The notes: generated by a model from the letters alone, not told the origin. Shown: positions 25,886 through 35,205, counted from the first letter of the stretch. The stretch: 35,766 nucleotides of DNA from Candidatus Hydrogenedentota bacterium (GCA_029565395.1 JAKQOG010000093.1:1-35766), one strand, 5' to 3'. Made by a program: numbers and translations.

Positions 25886-28800
25886 ATGGATATCCATGCA
25901 CGACTGTCATTTGTAATCTTGATTACAATCGTATCCGCCGCATCGGGCGCTTTGGCAGCGCCTGTTGCCTTTAATGATACGGCATTGCTGGGCGCCTTGA
26001 CAACACAATGGGAGGCGGCCACCGGCCTCACTTTAAGCGATCCGCCAGAGGATACGGAACTGGCCAATCCGCTCTTTACCACCCTAAACGCGAAGAATCT
26101 TGGCATTACCGACCTTACGGGGCTGGAGGCGTGTACTTCTCTCACCTATCTGAATCTTGGATTGAATCAAATCTCTGATCTTGCCCCATTGAGCGGCTTG
26201 ACGGGTTTGGTGAATCTGGATTTAGGTTTTGGATCGGATCCCCTTCAGGATACGGACGACTTTGATCCCCTTCAGACCGGCACCAACTTAATCACGGATA
26301 TTTCCCCTCTAGGGGGACTGGTAAACCTGGAATACTTGAGCCTGATGGGCAATGAAGGCATCACCAGCATTGCGGCCATCAGCACCATGGACAGTCTGGC
26401 GCAACTTTGGATTGCTTCCAGCCCAATTGCCGATTTCTCGCCGCTTTCAGACGTGTCGGACACCCTGATGTTCCTGGGAGAAATTAATTGCAGTCTGCAG
26501 CAATCCGATATTGCCATTCTCAATGGTTTGACCCAGCTTCAGGGGCTGGGAATTCTGGCGGAATCGAATATTACCGACGTTAGCGGACTGACCGGGATTA
26601 ACCCCAGCATGGTATTCGCGCTCATGATGGTTCCCGTAACGGACATTAGCGTGATTGCCAATTACATCAATCTCCAAATGCTGCAAATTAACATGACTCA
26701 AGTGACCACTCTCCCCGATCTTTCAGGATTGACCAGTCTGCAACAGGCGGGATTTGAAGAGAACGATTTGACCGACATATCAGGATTGGCGGGCCTCACC
26801 GGCTTGCAGCAACTGAACCTTCGGCGAAATGATCTTGCAGACATCAGCGCCTTGGCCTCCTGCACAGGTCTTAAGGAACTCGATCTCAGCGAAAATCAAT
26901 TGACGGATATCCAGCCGCTGCTCGACAATACCGGCATCGGCGCCATGCAGTGGCTCAACATCGAGGATAATGCCTTCCTGGAAGGCACTCCCTTTTGTGA
27001 TGAAAATCAATTGGATCAGCTCCAGGCGCTGGCGCCAAGCCTTGGTGTAAACCAGAATGCCATTTGCGGAACCGCGGTGAATCTTTCCATCAGCCTGAAC
27101 GGCGCCGGCGATACAGAACCCGAGCCGGGCACGCATCCCGTGCTCCAGGGCGCCTACCAATACCTGAATGCCTATCCCATCAACGGCAGCGGACAAGCCT
27201 TCAGCCACTGGTCGGGCGACCTCTCCTCCACGAACTTAAACGATACTATTTTCATGGACACCGACAAGACCGTTACGGCAAATTTCGTGCCGGGGGATTG
27301 GACCCTCACCATCAACAAAACGGGCGCTTCCGGAGGAAGAACCTGGCCCGAACCAGGGGTGTATTCCTATTTGGACGGCCAAAATCCCAATGTAAGCGTA
27401 AATACGAATGATAGCCCCAACGCATATTTTAATGGTTGGGCCGGGGACGTTTCGGGATTTCAAAATAACATCAATGTTCTAATGGATGGCAGCAAAACAG
27501 TAACCGCTGATTTCGTTTCTTCCGGGTATGAATTGACACTTAATATTCAGGGGCAGGGCGGCATTAATGGCTTCTGGAACAACAGCCAACCCTACAAATA
27601 TGCTGCCGGCGCCAATTTCAACCTGGAGGCATACTCCTGGAGTTCTATGTACCGCTTTGATCACTGGGAAGGCGACATTGGGACAGGTGTTGATCCATAC
27701 AATTCCGTTCTTCCAATCACGATGGACATGAACCGCGCCATTACGGCGGTCTTTGTGGAGGATTACAAAGTATTGACCATCATCATAGACGGTCCGGGAA
27801 GCACCAATCCCGCCGGAAGCCCCGATCCAGGCACAAACTATAATTACACCTCGAATCAGTCAGCGTGTATCAATGCGTTGCTGGGCTCCGGAACAGCCTT
27901 CGATCACTGGGAAGGCGACATTGGAAGCGCATCTTCCACGTGGTCAAGCATCTGTGTAGTCATGGATCAGGATCGCACCATCACTGCCCATTTTGTGGAG
28001 GCGGATTGGGACTTGACTCTGCAAGCCACCGGGAATGGCACCACCAATCCGGAACCGGGCGTTTATGGATACATCAATGGCGTCCAGGCAGGATTTAGCG
28101 CCCAGTTGCTGGAAGGCGGCGACGCTTTTGACCAATGGACCGGAGATATTGAAACCTGGCAATCACCCGAAAACATGTGGATCAGCGTGACGATGAACAA
28201 AAACCGCTCTGTCACGGCGAATTTCGCCCCCGGAGACTGGACCCTGACGCTGAACAAAACCGGGGCCTCCACAGGAAACACGTATCCTACTCCGGGCACC
28301 TATGCTTATCTGGACGGACGCACCGCAAACCTGAGCGCCAATTCCAATACTTCAGCCTACTTTGCGGGATGGTCCGGCGATGTCACCAGTTATTCACCCT
28401 ATATTGAAGTCACCATGGACAGCAACAAATCCATTGCCGCAGACTTCGCCAGTGCCGGGTATGCGCTCGATGTCACCACGAACGGGAATGGATGGACCAA
28501 CATCAGCGGAACCCAATATTTCGCCGCTGGAACAGAACCTGTGCTGACGGCCACTTCTGAATATGGCTATTCCTTTGATCAATGGACGGGCGACGTACCG
28601 GCAGGCGTGGATCCCACCGAGCCCTCCATCCCCATGCTGATGGACCAGAACCGCACCCTGACCGCGAATTTTATTATCAATCAGAAACACCTGACCCTCA
28701 TTATCGAAGGGGAAGGCGCCACCACGCCCGCAGGCGCCCCTGACCCCGGCATACAGTATCACTTTAATGACGGAGAAGTAGTGTACATCAACGCTGATCT

Positions 28801-30580
28801 GGGAACAAACGGATGGGCTTTCAGCCATTGGTCTGGAGAAATCGGCTTTGCTAACCCCTCTCTCTGGTACATCGCACTTACCATGAATCAGGACCGAACC
28901 GTTGTCGCCAATTATGTCCCCGCCGACTGGACGCTGACTATTGGCTATACCGGAAATGGCAGCACATGGCCTTCCCCCGGATCGTATGGATTCGTGGACG
29001 GAGCAATCCATGAAGTGGTGGCCAATATTTTTGCGGGGGGCGATGCCTTTGACCATTGGACCGGCCTTCCGGCAGGGACGGACAACACAGAAATCGGCGT
29101 GGATCTTGTGTTTCACAGTGATTATAACGTCTCCGCCATTTTTGGCCCAGGCGATTATACCCTAACCACTGCCGTGGCGGGCGACGGCGACGCCGAATAT
29201 CTGTCCCATCCCGCAGGGATTTACCAATACAAGGCCGGAAGATATGCACACCTGGAGATACGTCCATGGTCCACTACCTATTGGGGAGGCTTTTCCGGCG
29301 ATCTGAACTCCTTTGACACTTTCCACCGGCTGTTGATGGACGGCGACAAGAGTGTCACCTATAACCTGGGAACTTCCGGATATGAACTGGTAGTGAATCA
29401 GACCGGCGGCGGCCGCACTGATCCATCCGGCACTATTCGTTACATTGCCGGAGCCACACCCGCCATTCACGCTCTCGATACAGGATCAAATCTCTTCGAT
29501 CGATGGACTGGTGAATTATCCCCAGGGGTAGACCCGTATGACCGGGATCCGGTGATTGTACTGGATCAAAACCGCACCATCACCGCCAACTTCCAAGAAG
29601 CCGACTGGTACCTCTATACCCAAATCATTGGGAATGGAAGCATCGATCCCGCCCCCGGTTTGTTTTGGTATTTGGATGGCGCTTCCTTTGACCTGACCGC
29701 CACCCCCGGCCCGGACAATATGTTCCATCATTGGCAAGGAGATCTGCCCGAAGGACAAGACCCTGCCGAAACCACCATTGCCGGTGTCATGACACAAAAC
29801 CGGGAAATCATTGCGGTGTTCGTACCCAACACGGTGGCTGTACCAGATCTGACCGGAAAAACGCTGGAACAGGCAGAGGCCATGCTCGCCGTGATTGGCC
29901 TGTCCGTAAGCACTACCACCGAAGAATACAGTGCCACCATACCCGCCGGCCAGATTATCTCCCAGGATCCGGCCGCGGAAACAACTGTACCTTACGGCAG
30001 CACCTTATCCCTGACTATTTCTTTGGGTCCCTGTTATGCCAGCGTGATCAACGTGACCGGCATGTCTCAGGGGGAAGCAGAAACCGCCCTGACCGGCGCA
30101 AACTTGACCCTAGGCACGGTAACAGAGGAATACAGCGACTTGGCGCCGGAAGGCCAGATAATCAGCCAGAATCCCGTGGCGGGCCTGTTAATTGAATGCG
30201 GAGACCCGGTGAACATCGTACTCTCGCTGGGTATAGCCGGAGAAGGCGAAGGACAAGAAGAAGGCGAAGGAGAGGGAGAAGGCAGCGTAACAGAACCGCA
30301 TACCGCGGATCAGGACAGCAACAACATCATAAGCCTGTCGGAACTGCTGCGCGTGATTCAGTTCTTCAACTCCGGCGGGTTGCATTGTCAGGCTGGCACG
30401 GAGGATGGATATGCCCCCGGAACAGGTGACCAATCGTGCGCCGCGCATACTAGTGACTACAATCCCCAGGATTGGCAGATTGGCCTGTCAGAACTGCTCC
30501 GCCTTATTCAATTCTTCAATTCCGGCGGCTATCATGCCTGTATGGACGGGGAAGATGGCTTCTGCCCCGGCCTTGCATAA
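25886..30580 (+). CDS. Giant secreted LRR / B-repeat / PASTA protein with dockerin-like tail
   Basis: This 1564-residue protein has a signal peptide (1-25, ALA/A). Domains in order: internalin-type leucine-rich repeats (about 60-390) with 22-residue units such as 'LTYLNLGLNQISDLAPLSGL'; twelve divergent InlB B-repeats (about 395-1312), each with a 'F..W.GD' core and 'T.NF' end strand; two PASTA domains (about 1315-1448; 'VPDLTGKTLEQAEAML' and 'VINVTGMSQGEAETAL'); a Gly-Glu linker (about 1450-1470); and two copies of a 'LSELLR.IQFFNSGG' motif. The first copy has an EF-hand-like loop (D-Q-D-S-N-N-I-I-S-L-S-E). All four tail Cys recur in the partial protein at the right edge. It is a likely surface adhesin or sensor whose tail is an anchoring or sorting module (inference). 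A terminator follows. Confidence 0.9.
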   Translation: MDIHARLSFVILITIVSAASGALAAPVAFNDTALLGALTTQWEAATGLTLSDPPEDTELANPLFTTLNAKNLGITDLTGLEACTSLTYLNLGLNQISDLAPLSGLTGLVNLDLGFGSDPLQDTDDFDPLQTGTNLITDISPLGGLVNLEYLSLMGNEGITSIAAISTMDSLAQLWIASSPIADFSPLSDVSDTLMFLGEINCSLQQSDIAILNGLTQLQGLGILAESNITDVSGLTGINPSMVFALMMVPVTDISVIANYINLQMLQINMTQVTTLPDLSGLTSLQQAGFEENDLTDISGLAGLTGLQQLNLRRNDLADISALASCTGLKELDLSENQLTDIQPLLDNTGIGAMQWLNIEDNAFLEGTPFCDENQLDQLQALAPSLGVNQNAICGTAVNLSISLNGAGDTEPEPGTHPVLQGAYQYLNAYPINGSGQAFSHWSGDLSSTNLNDTIFMDTDKTVTANFVPGDWTLTINKTGASGGRTWPEPGVYSYLDGQNPNVSVNTNDSPNAYFNGWAGDVSGFQNNINVLMDGSKTVTADFVSSGYELTLNIQGQGGINGFWNNSQPYKYAAGANFNLEAYSWSSMYRFDHWEGDIGTGVDPYNSVLPITMDMNRAITAVFVEDYKVLTIIIDGPGSTNPAGSPDPGTNYNYTSNQSACINALLGSGTAFDHWEGDIGSASSTWSSICVVMDQDRTITAHFVEADWDLTLQATGNGTTNPEPGVYGYINGVQAGFSAQLLEGGDAFDQWTGDIETWQSPENMWISVTMNKNRSVTANFAPGDWTLTLNKTGASTGNTYPTPGTYAYLDGRTANLSANSNTSAYFAGWSGDVTSYSPYIEVTMDSNKSIAADFASAGYALDVTTNGNGWTNISGTQYFAAGTEPVLTATSEYGYSFDQWTGDVPAGVDPTEPSIPMLMDQNRTLTANFIINQKHLTLIIEGEGATTPAGAPDPGIQYHFNDGEVVYINADLGTNGWAFSHWSGEIGFANPSLWYIALTMNQDRTVVANYVPADWTLTIGYTGNGSTWPSPGSYGFVDGAIHEVVANIFAGGDAFDHWTGLPAGTDNTEIGVDLVFHSDYNVSAIFGPGDYTLTTAVAGDGDAEYLSHPAGIYQYKAGRYAHLEIRPWSTTYWGGFSGDLNSFDTFHRLLMDGDKSVTYNLGTSGYELVVNQTGGGRTDPSGTIRYIAGATPAIHALDTGSNLFDRWTGELSPGVDPYDRDPVIVLDQNRTITANFQEADWYLYTQIIGNGSIDPAPGLFWYLDGASFDLTATPGPDNMFHHWQGDLPEGQDPAETTIAGVMTQNREIIAVFVPNTVAVPDLTGKTLEQAEAMLAVIGLSVSTTTEEYSATIPAGQIISQDPAAETTVPYGSTLSLTISLGPCYASVINVTGMSQGEAETALTGANLTLGTVTEEYSDLAPEGQIISQNPVAGLLIECGDPVNIVLSLGIAGEGEGQEEGEGEGEGSVTEPHTADQDSNNIISLSELLRVIQFFNSGGLHCQAGTEDGYAPGTGDQSCAAHTSDYNPQDWQIGLSELLRLIQFFNSGGYHACMDGEDGFCPGLA
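27293..29829 (+). repeat. Higher-order repeat of four B-repeats, 2.75 copies
   Basis: B-repeats 2-5, 6-9 and 10-12 align as three super-units that begin at 27293, 28232 and 29150, a spacing of 313 and 306 codons. Equivalent positions share sequence: repeats 2 and 6 begin 'GDWTLT.NKTGAS'; repeats 3, 7 and 11 begin with 'GY.L' and share 'GVDP'; repeats 4 and 8 share 'P.G.PDPG'; repeats 5, 9 and 12 begin 'ADW.L'. The third super-unit lacks the fourth-type (4/8) module. Confidence 0.75.
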
Positions 30581-30603
30581 CATGCTGTAAAGCAAGCTGT
30601 TCC

Positions 30604-30639
30604 GCCCCCTGGGTTATTTATTCGTCCAGGGGGCTTTTT
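30604..30639 (+). terminator. Rho-independent terminator after the 1564-residue protein gene
   Basis: GCCCCCTGG (30604-30612) pairs with CCAGGGGGC (30626-30634) across a 13-base loop and is followed directly by TTTTT (30635-30639). It lies 24 bases beyond the stop codon and separates the giant protein gene from the radical SAM pair. Confidence 0.9.
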
Positions 30640-30744
30640 GTTGATCACCATGGCTCTGCACCGATAGCATTATTTGCGGAAGTAAAAAGAAATAATGGAT
30701 AATGCGATAGTCGCATGCACAGAACTAACCGGAAAGCAATCACC

Positions 30745-31962
30745 ATGACAGATTCCCCGGAATATCGTCTTTGGCAATGGGAACAAGGCGCCTCCCCAGG
30801 GCCTTGGTATATCAGCGTTTTTCCCACCAACCGGTGTAATCTCCGGTGTTCTATATGCTGGCAACGCCGGGTGGAGATTGATTACTCGCAGGAATGCACG
30901 GATGAACGCTGGATGCGGCTGGTGGACGAAGCGGCAGACCTGGGTGTGAAAGAATGGGTCATCGTCGGCGGCGGAGAACCCATGATCCGGGATGATCTAG
31001 TGATCCGCATGTGCGAGCGTATAACAGAGCGCGGAATGGGAGGCCGAATACAGACCAACGGTTATCACTTTAAGGAAGAACATTTTATCCGGCTGGCGGA
31101 TATTGGATGGCCGGCCATAGTATTCAGTGTGGATGGCCCGACCCAGGAAATCAATGACATGGTTCGAAGCAAAGGATCTTTCGCCCATGCTACTGAGCAT
31201 ATCCGGACTTTTTCACGGATACGCCGCGAACGGGGGGTGATGTATCCAAAACTTTCCATGAGTATGGTTATTACCAGGCAAAACGCCCCTCACCTGGACC
31301 GTTATGTGGAACTTGCACATGAGATTGGGTGCGACGGTGTAGGCGGCGGCCATCTCACTATTGAAGGCGACTATTGTCAAACCTTTGTCTTGCAGGAGGA
31401 GGAAATTGCCCGTTTCCCCGAATACGTGCAACAAGCGGAAAAACGCGCCAAGGAATTGGGGATTGACCAAAGTTTTGGGGATTTGCTGCGCCAGCCGTCT
31501 GGATATGCAGGCAAAGCATGGCCGCCGCTGCCTCCCAAAAATTCCACAGGTCTGCAATGCACCCCTTGTTTTGAGCCCTGGCTATCCTTACAAATACTGG
31601 CCGATGGAAAGGTGGGGCCTTGTTGTGTTTTTTGGGATACGGAGGCGGATAATATTCAACGCGCCCCGCTAAACGATATCTGGCAAGGATTGTATTTTCA
31701 AAAATTGCGCGCCAGCATGCTGGAGCAGCGATTTCCGCCCTACTGCATTTATTGTCACACCTCTTTCCGAATCCGGGATGAATTATTCCGCACAGGTTTT
31801 ACCCGGGTCCGCGAAGAAACACTGTTGACGACTGCCCCTCCACTCAAACGCTGCGCATTCCTGCTGAACAAATCTCTCGCCAGCGTAAAAAAGAATGGAT
31901 TGTCCGGGGCGCTCCGCAGAGGGAAAGAGTGGTGGCAGATCCGAACGAAACGTCAACCATAA
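30745..31962 (+). CDS. Radical SAM protein with SPASM-like C-terminus
   Basis: The ATG at 30745 is preferred because GGAAAG lies upstream; an ATG at 30715 has no ribosome binding site. In the 405 residues the radical SAM cluster motif is 'CNLRCSIC' (C31, C35, C38), followed by 'VGGGEP' and 'IQTNGY' barrel strands. The C-terminal part has Cys residues in 'GLQCTPCFEPWLSLQI', 'GPCCVFWD' and 'YCIYCHTSF', the pattern of a SPASM/twitch auxiliary iron-sulfur domain. Such enzymes modify peptides, sugars or cofactors, or act as maturases. The protein ends in a basic tail (RRGKEWWQIRTKR). A second radical SAM gene begins 26 bases later, so the two form an operon. Substrate unknown. Confidence 0.85.
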   Translation: MTDSPEYRLWQWEQGASPGPWYISVFPTNRCNLRCSICWQRRVEIDYSQECTDERWMRLVDEAADLGVKEWVIVGGGEPMIRDDLVIRMCERITERGMGGRIQTNGYHFKEEHFIRLADIGWPAIVFSVDGPTQEINDMVRSKGSFAHATEHIRTFSRIRRERGVMYPKLSMSMVITRQNAPHLDRYVELAHEIGCDGVGGGHLTIEGDYCQTFVLQEEEIARFPEYVQQAEKRAKELGIDQSFGDLLRQPSGYAGKAWPPLPPKNSTGLQCTPCFEPWLSLQILADGKVGPCCVFWDTEADNIQRAPLNDIWQGLYFQKLRASMLEQRFPPYCIYCHTSFRIRDELFRTGFTRVREETLLTTAPPLKRCAFLLNKSLASVKKNGLSGALRRGKEWWQIRTKRQP

Positions 31963-31988
31963 AGCAAATCAATTACATGGAGTCACCG

Positions 31989-33581
31989 ATGACCAGCATA
32001 AGTGTGGTGTTTGCACCGGTATGGGATATCACACGGCCTTGGACAGCGCCTGCATATTTATGTTCGTATGCCCGGCATCTCGGAAATCAGGTCAGTTACC
32101 ATGACCTGAACATTGAACTGTATCGTTTTTGCAAAGATCGTGGTTTCGGAGCGCTCTGGGAGGATGTTCGATACGCTTCATCATGGGAAAGCGGCGCCCT
32201 GGATTTCCTTGCCGACTACATTGATTTATCCGAGCTTCATGGAGACGTAGTGGCTTTTTCTCTCACCATGTCGAACCTTTCAATGAGTCTGTCACTGGCA
32301 CGGCGCGTTCGCATCCGTTATCCCAAGAAAAAGATCATCATGGGCGGGCACAGCGTTTATCTCCCCCATCAGGTCGCCCGCATCCCAGGGGAACTAGCCG
32401 ACGCCGTTTGCCAGGGGGAAGGCGAATTTGCGCTTCGCGACCTGCTGGAACGCGGCGTCTCCGATCTCGATAACGTGCCGGGTTTGTATCTTCCTGAGGT
32501 GGATGGCGCGTGGCGCTATACCGGCCCCCGGCCTCTAATTGAGGATTTGGATTCCATTCCATGGCCCAGATTTGAAGAGATTAATTTTCCCCGATATACC
32601 CGCCGGTTTTTGCCGCTGGTGGGCAGCCGGGGATGCGTGAACCGCTGTAAGTTTTGCATGGATCGCTACATGATGCGGTACCATTTCCGAAGCCGGTCTG
32701 CCCGTCATCAGGTGGATGAACTGGAATATCTCGTTCATCACTTTGACGTGGAATACTTTCCCTATAATGATTCTCTGTTAAATGGCGATGTGACCTTGTT
32801 ATCAGAAAAAACAGACGAGATTCGGCGCCGGGGATTAACCGTGCATTATGGGGGAAACCTTATGGTTCGAAAGGATATGGACGAGGCGTTGTTTAAACGG
32901 ATGCGTCAATCCGGTTTTGCGACAGCGCTCATTGGAGTGGAAAGCGGCAGTGCTGAAACACTGAAATGGATGGGCAAGCGTCATTCCCCCGCCATGGCAA
33001 AGGAGTTTCTGCGCCTCTGTCATAACGCGGGTATTCGAACAGAGTTAAACTTCATTGTGGGTTTTCCCACGGAAACAGAAGAACATTTCCAGGAAACCCT
33101 TTCATTTATTCAAGAAAATCGTTCCCATATAGACGCTGTTGTCAGCGCTTTCCCCTATAGTCTCTTGCCTTCGGAAGTCATGGAGCAAAAAGAGAAATTC
33201 GGCATTGTTCATCAAGCGGGCGATCCCGCCTCGAGTTGGAAAAGCACGGATGGCGCCAACACAGAAACAGTGCGTATGAATCGTCTGTCCTGTTTAATGC
33301 GTCTATGCCAGGATCTCAACCTGATTGCACCGCATACCATGAGTCAAAGCACTGAATCCCCACCGTCAGAGCAACAGTTGTACACCCAACTTTCCGCCGC
33401 CTGGGAACAATATTGGAGCGAAACCACCAAGGCATCTCCCGAACACCGTGCCATTGCGATGTCGGCGATACGAGCACGGAAAATTCAGCAACGGAATCGT
33501 TCGCTTTCTCTTTTTCTCGGAAAAATCGGCCTGGAAAAACCTATCCGGCAGTTATATCGGGCTGTTTTACGCAAACGCTAA
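31989..33581 (+). CDS. B12-binding-type radical SAM protein
   Basis: The ATG at 31989 follows GGAG (31979-31982) with 6-base spacing, giving 530 residues; longer in-frame starts overlap the previous gene or lack a binding site. Residues 1-170 resemble a cobalamin-binding fold: 'VSYHDLNIELY', 'VVAFSLTMSNLSMS', 'IIMGGHSVY' and 'DAVCQGEGEFAL'. The axial His of the DxHxxG motif is not present (the position reads D-L-N). The radical SAM domain has 'GCVNRCKFC' (C216, C220, C223) and 'LIGVESGSAETLKWM', and 'NFIVGFPTETEEHF' is typical of this group. Family members methylate unreactive carbons or rearrange rings. The C-terminus is a basic helical tail. It converges with the URO-D-family gene 18 bases downstream. 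Confidence 0.85.
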   Translation: MTSISVVFAPVWDITRPWTAPAYLCSYARHLGNQVSYHDLNIELYRFCKDRGFGALWEDVRYASSWESGALDFLADYIDLSELHGDVVAFSLTMSNLSMSLSLARRVRIRYPKKKIIMGGHSVYLPHQVARIPGELADAVCQGEGEFALRDLLERGVSDLDNVPGLYLPEVDGAWRYTGPRPLIEDLDSIPWPRFEEINFPRYTRRFLPLVGSRGCVNRCKFCMDRYMMRYHFRSRSARHQVDELEYLVHHFDVEYFPYNDSLLNGDVTLLSEKTDEIRRRGLTVHYGGNLMVRKDMDEALFKRMRQSGFATALIGVESGSAETLKWMGKRHSPAMAKEFLRLCHNAGIRTELNFIVGFPTETEEHFQETLSFIQENRSHIDAVVSAFPYSLLPSEVMEQKEKFGIVHQAGDPASSWKSTDGANTETVRMNRLSCLMRLCQDLNLIAPHTMSQSTESPPSEQQLYTQLSAAWEQYWSETTKASPEHRAIAMSAIRARKIQQRNRSLSLFLGKIGLEKPIRQLYRAVLRKR

Positions 33582-33599
33582 GAGACGTTCCTCAACGGT

Positions 33600-34865
33600 T
33601 CAGAGTACTGCATGATCTCTGACCGCTTCATACAACGCCACCAGATTTTCAGGCGGGGTGCCGGATTGCACGTTGTGCACCGTATTAAAAACAAAACCTC
33701 CGCCCTTGCCGAAAATCGCGAGCCGTTCGCGGACTTCCTGGCGCACGTCATCGGGGGTTCCAAACGGCAGGGTCTTCTGCGTGTCCACGCCGCCGCCCCA
33801 AAAGACCAGATTGCGGCCAAAGGCTTGTTTCAGTTCCGAGGGGTCCATATCCGCGGCGGAGCATTGGACCGGATTGAGAATATCAAATCCGGCGTCGACG
33901 AAATCCGGAATCAAGGCGCGAACCGAGCCGCAGGAGTGGATAAATGTCTTCCAAGTGGTGTTTTTATGCACCCAGTGGTTCACCGCTCTATGAAACGGCT
34001 GGTACAGATCGCAATAGCTGTTGACGGAGATGAACGGCCCGTGCTGGGTTCCGAAGTCGGTGCCGGTGATAAATACGGCCTCCACATTATTGCCTACGGC
34101 GTCGTGTATTTTCTGCAGGTTTTGAAGGGCAATTTCGCATTGAAGTTCGAACACTTTATACACATAGTCCCGGCGGGCCACCGTGCTCATGTACCACTCC
34201 GCGATATCACGAATGCCCCGAGGATGCTTTAGCCAGGGGGCGGGGACCAAGGCAATATCGCCAAAGGCGGTTCCGCCGAAATTCGCCAGGATGGCCTTGT
34301 CCGTCGTGGAACGGATGTGTTCCACTTCCCGCTTGAAATGCGCCAAGTCCCCCTCGGAGATCGGCCCGAATTCCTGGAGATTATCCATCGGATCCAGATT
34401 TGCATCGTCAATCGGGGGTTGACGCACGATGCTGTCATGATACCAGCCATCCTTGGGCATTCGTCCGCTGGCGGGCACGGAATGATCCCCTTCGGGATAC
34501 TGCAACAGGTCCCCCGATGTTTCTATCTCCGTATTGAAAGCGCCCGGAACCAGCACTGGTGTTCCCTGGAAGGTGGTCCAGGGTTTCCAGCCCTTGCTTT
34601 CAAATCCAAAAAAGTTCCGCGCCCCCCCCACTCCCGCCACATCCACTCCGAGGGCCCCCTGTAAATCCGGCGCAATCTCGCCCAACATTTGATAGGGTTC
34701 CACCACTTTCACGGGGGTTCCCGGGGCATCCAGCCCCAGCGCCTGCCGCAAGGCATACACGGCATTTACATGCATGCCTGTCACGGCGCTTGCCCCCAAA
34801 TCCAGCGGAATTCGATCTCCCTCCCGATGAGTCAAAGCATAATGTACGCGTTCTCGTGAAGTCAC
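33600..34865 (-). CDS. Uroporphyrinogen decarboxylase (URO-D) family protein
   Basis: The likely start is GTG at 34865, nine bases after GGAGGA, giving 421 residues; another in-frame GTG nine bases earlier sits on the binding site. The sequence begins 'SRERVHYALTHREGDRIPLDLG', the opening of the URO-D/methyltransferase family. It includes 'FIHSCGSVRALIPDFVDAGFDILNPVQCSAADMDP', where the His-Ser-Cys-Gly group binds the metal in MtaA/MtbA-type corrinoid methyltransferases. 'FWGGGVDTQKTLPFGTPDDV' and 'GGGFVFNTVHNVQSGTPPENL' close the barrel. True HemE is about 350 residues and lacks these Cys features, so this is the methyltransferase-like branch. Length is slightly above average. It follows the small Lys-rich protein by 52 bases on the same strand. 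Confidence 0.85.
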   Translation of the reverse strand: MTSRERVHYALTHREGDRIPLDLGASAVTGMHVNAVYALRQALGLDAPGTPVKVVEPYQMLGEIAPDLQGALGVDVAGVGGARNFFGFESKGWKPWTTFQGTPVLVPGAFNTEIETSGDLLQYPEGDHSVPASGRMPKDGWYHDSIVRQPPIDDANLDPMDNLQEFGPISEGDLAHFKREVEHIRSTTDKAILANFGGTAFGDIALVPAPWLKHPRGIRDIAEWYMSTVARRDYVYKVFELQCEIALQNLQKIHDAVGNNVEAVFITGTDFGTQHGPFISVNSYCDLYQPFHRAVNHWVHKNTTWKTFIHSCGSVRALIPDFVDAGFDILNPVQCSAADMDPSELKQAFGRNLVFWGGGVDTQKTLPFGTPDDVRQEVRERLAIFGKGGGFVFNTVHNVQSGTPPENLVALYEAVRDHAVL

Positions 34866-34917
34866 AAAACACACTCCTCCCCCGCGAAATCAGTTCAGCT
34901 ACATTGTGGAGGAAAAC

Positions 34918-35169
34918 TTACCTTTTGGCTGTGGCCTTCGGCTTAGCCGCCTTTTTCGGAGCTTCCTCCGGCATGCAAAAGTAGAAATACTTGGCTGCTT
35001 CGAGAATATTGCCCAAGTTCCGCTTATTCTCGTCAGCAAGCTCTAGGCCCAGGGCTTCCGCTTTCACCAACAGGCCTTCCCACGCATCATGGTCCCATTG
35101 ACCCTTCTGATCCGCGACAAATTTGCCCGCCAGATCCAACAACTCTTGTAATGAATGCTTCTTCGCCAT
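34918..35169 (-). CDS. Small basic-tailed protein of unknown function
   Basis: The ATG at 35169 follows AGGAGGG at good spacing, giving 83 residues. The body is a predicted helical bundle ('SLQELLDLAGKFVADQKGQW', 'LLVKAEALGLELADENKRNLGNILEAAKYFYF') and the end is a Lys/Ala-rich tail ('PKKAAKPKATAKR') of the kind that binds nucleic acid or acidic surfaces. I do not recognise the family. A promoter candidate lies 37 bases upstream. It may be co-transcribed with the URO-D-family gene. Confidence 0.65.
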   Translation of the reverse strand: MAKKHSLQELLDLAGKFVADQKGQWDHDAWEGLLVKAEALGLELADENKRNLGNILEAAKYFYFCMPEEAPKKAAKPKATAKR

Positions 35170-35205
35170 CGTTAACGCCCTCCTGTTACTCAGGTTATGG
35201 TAACC

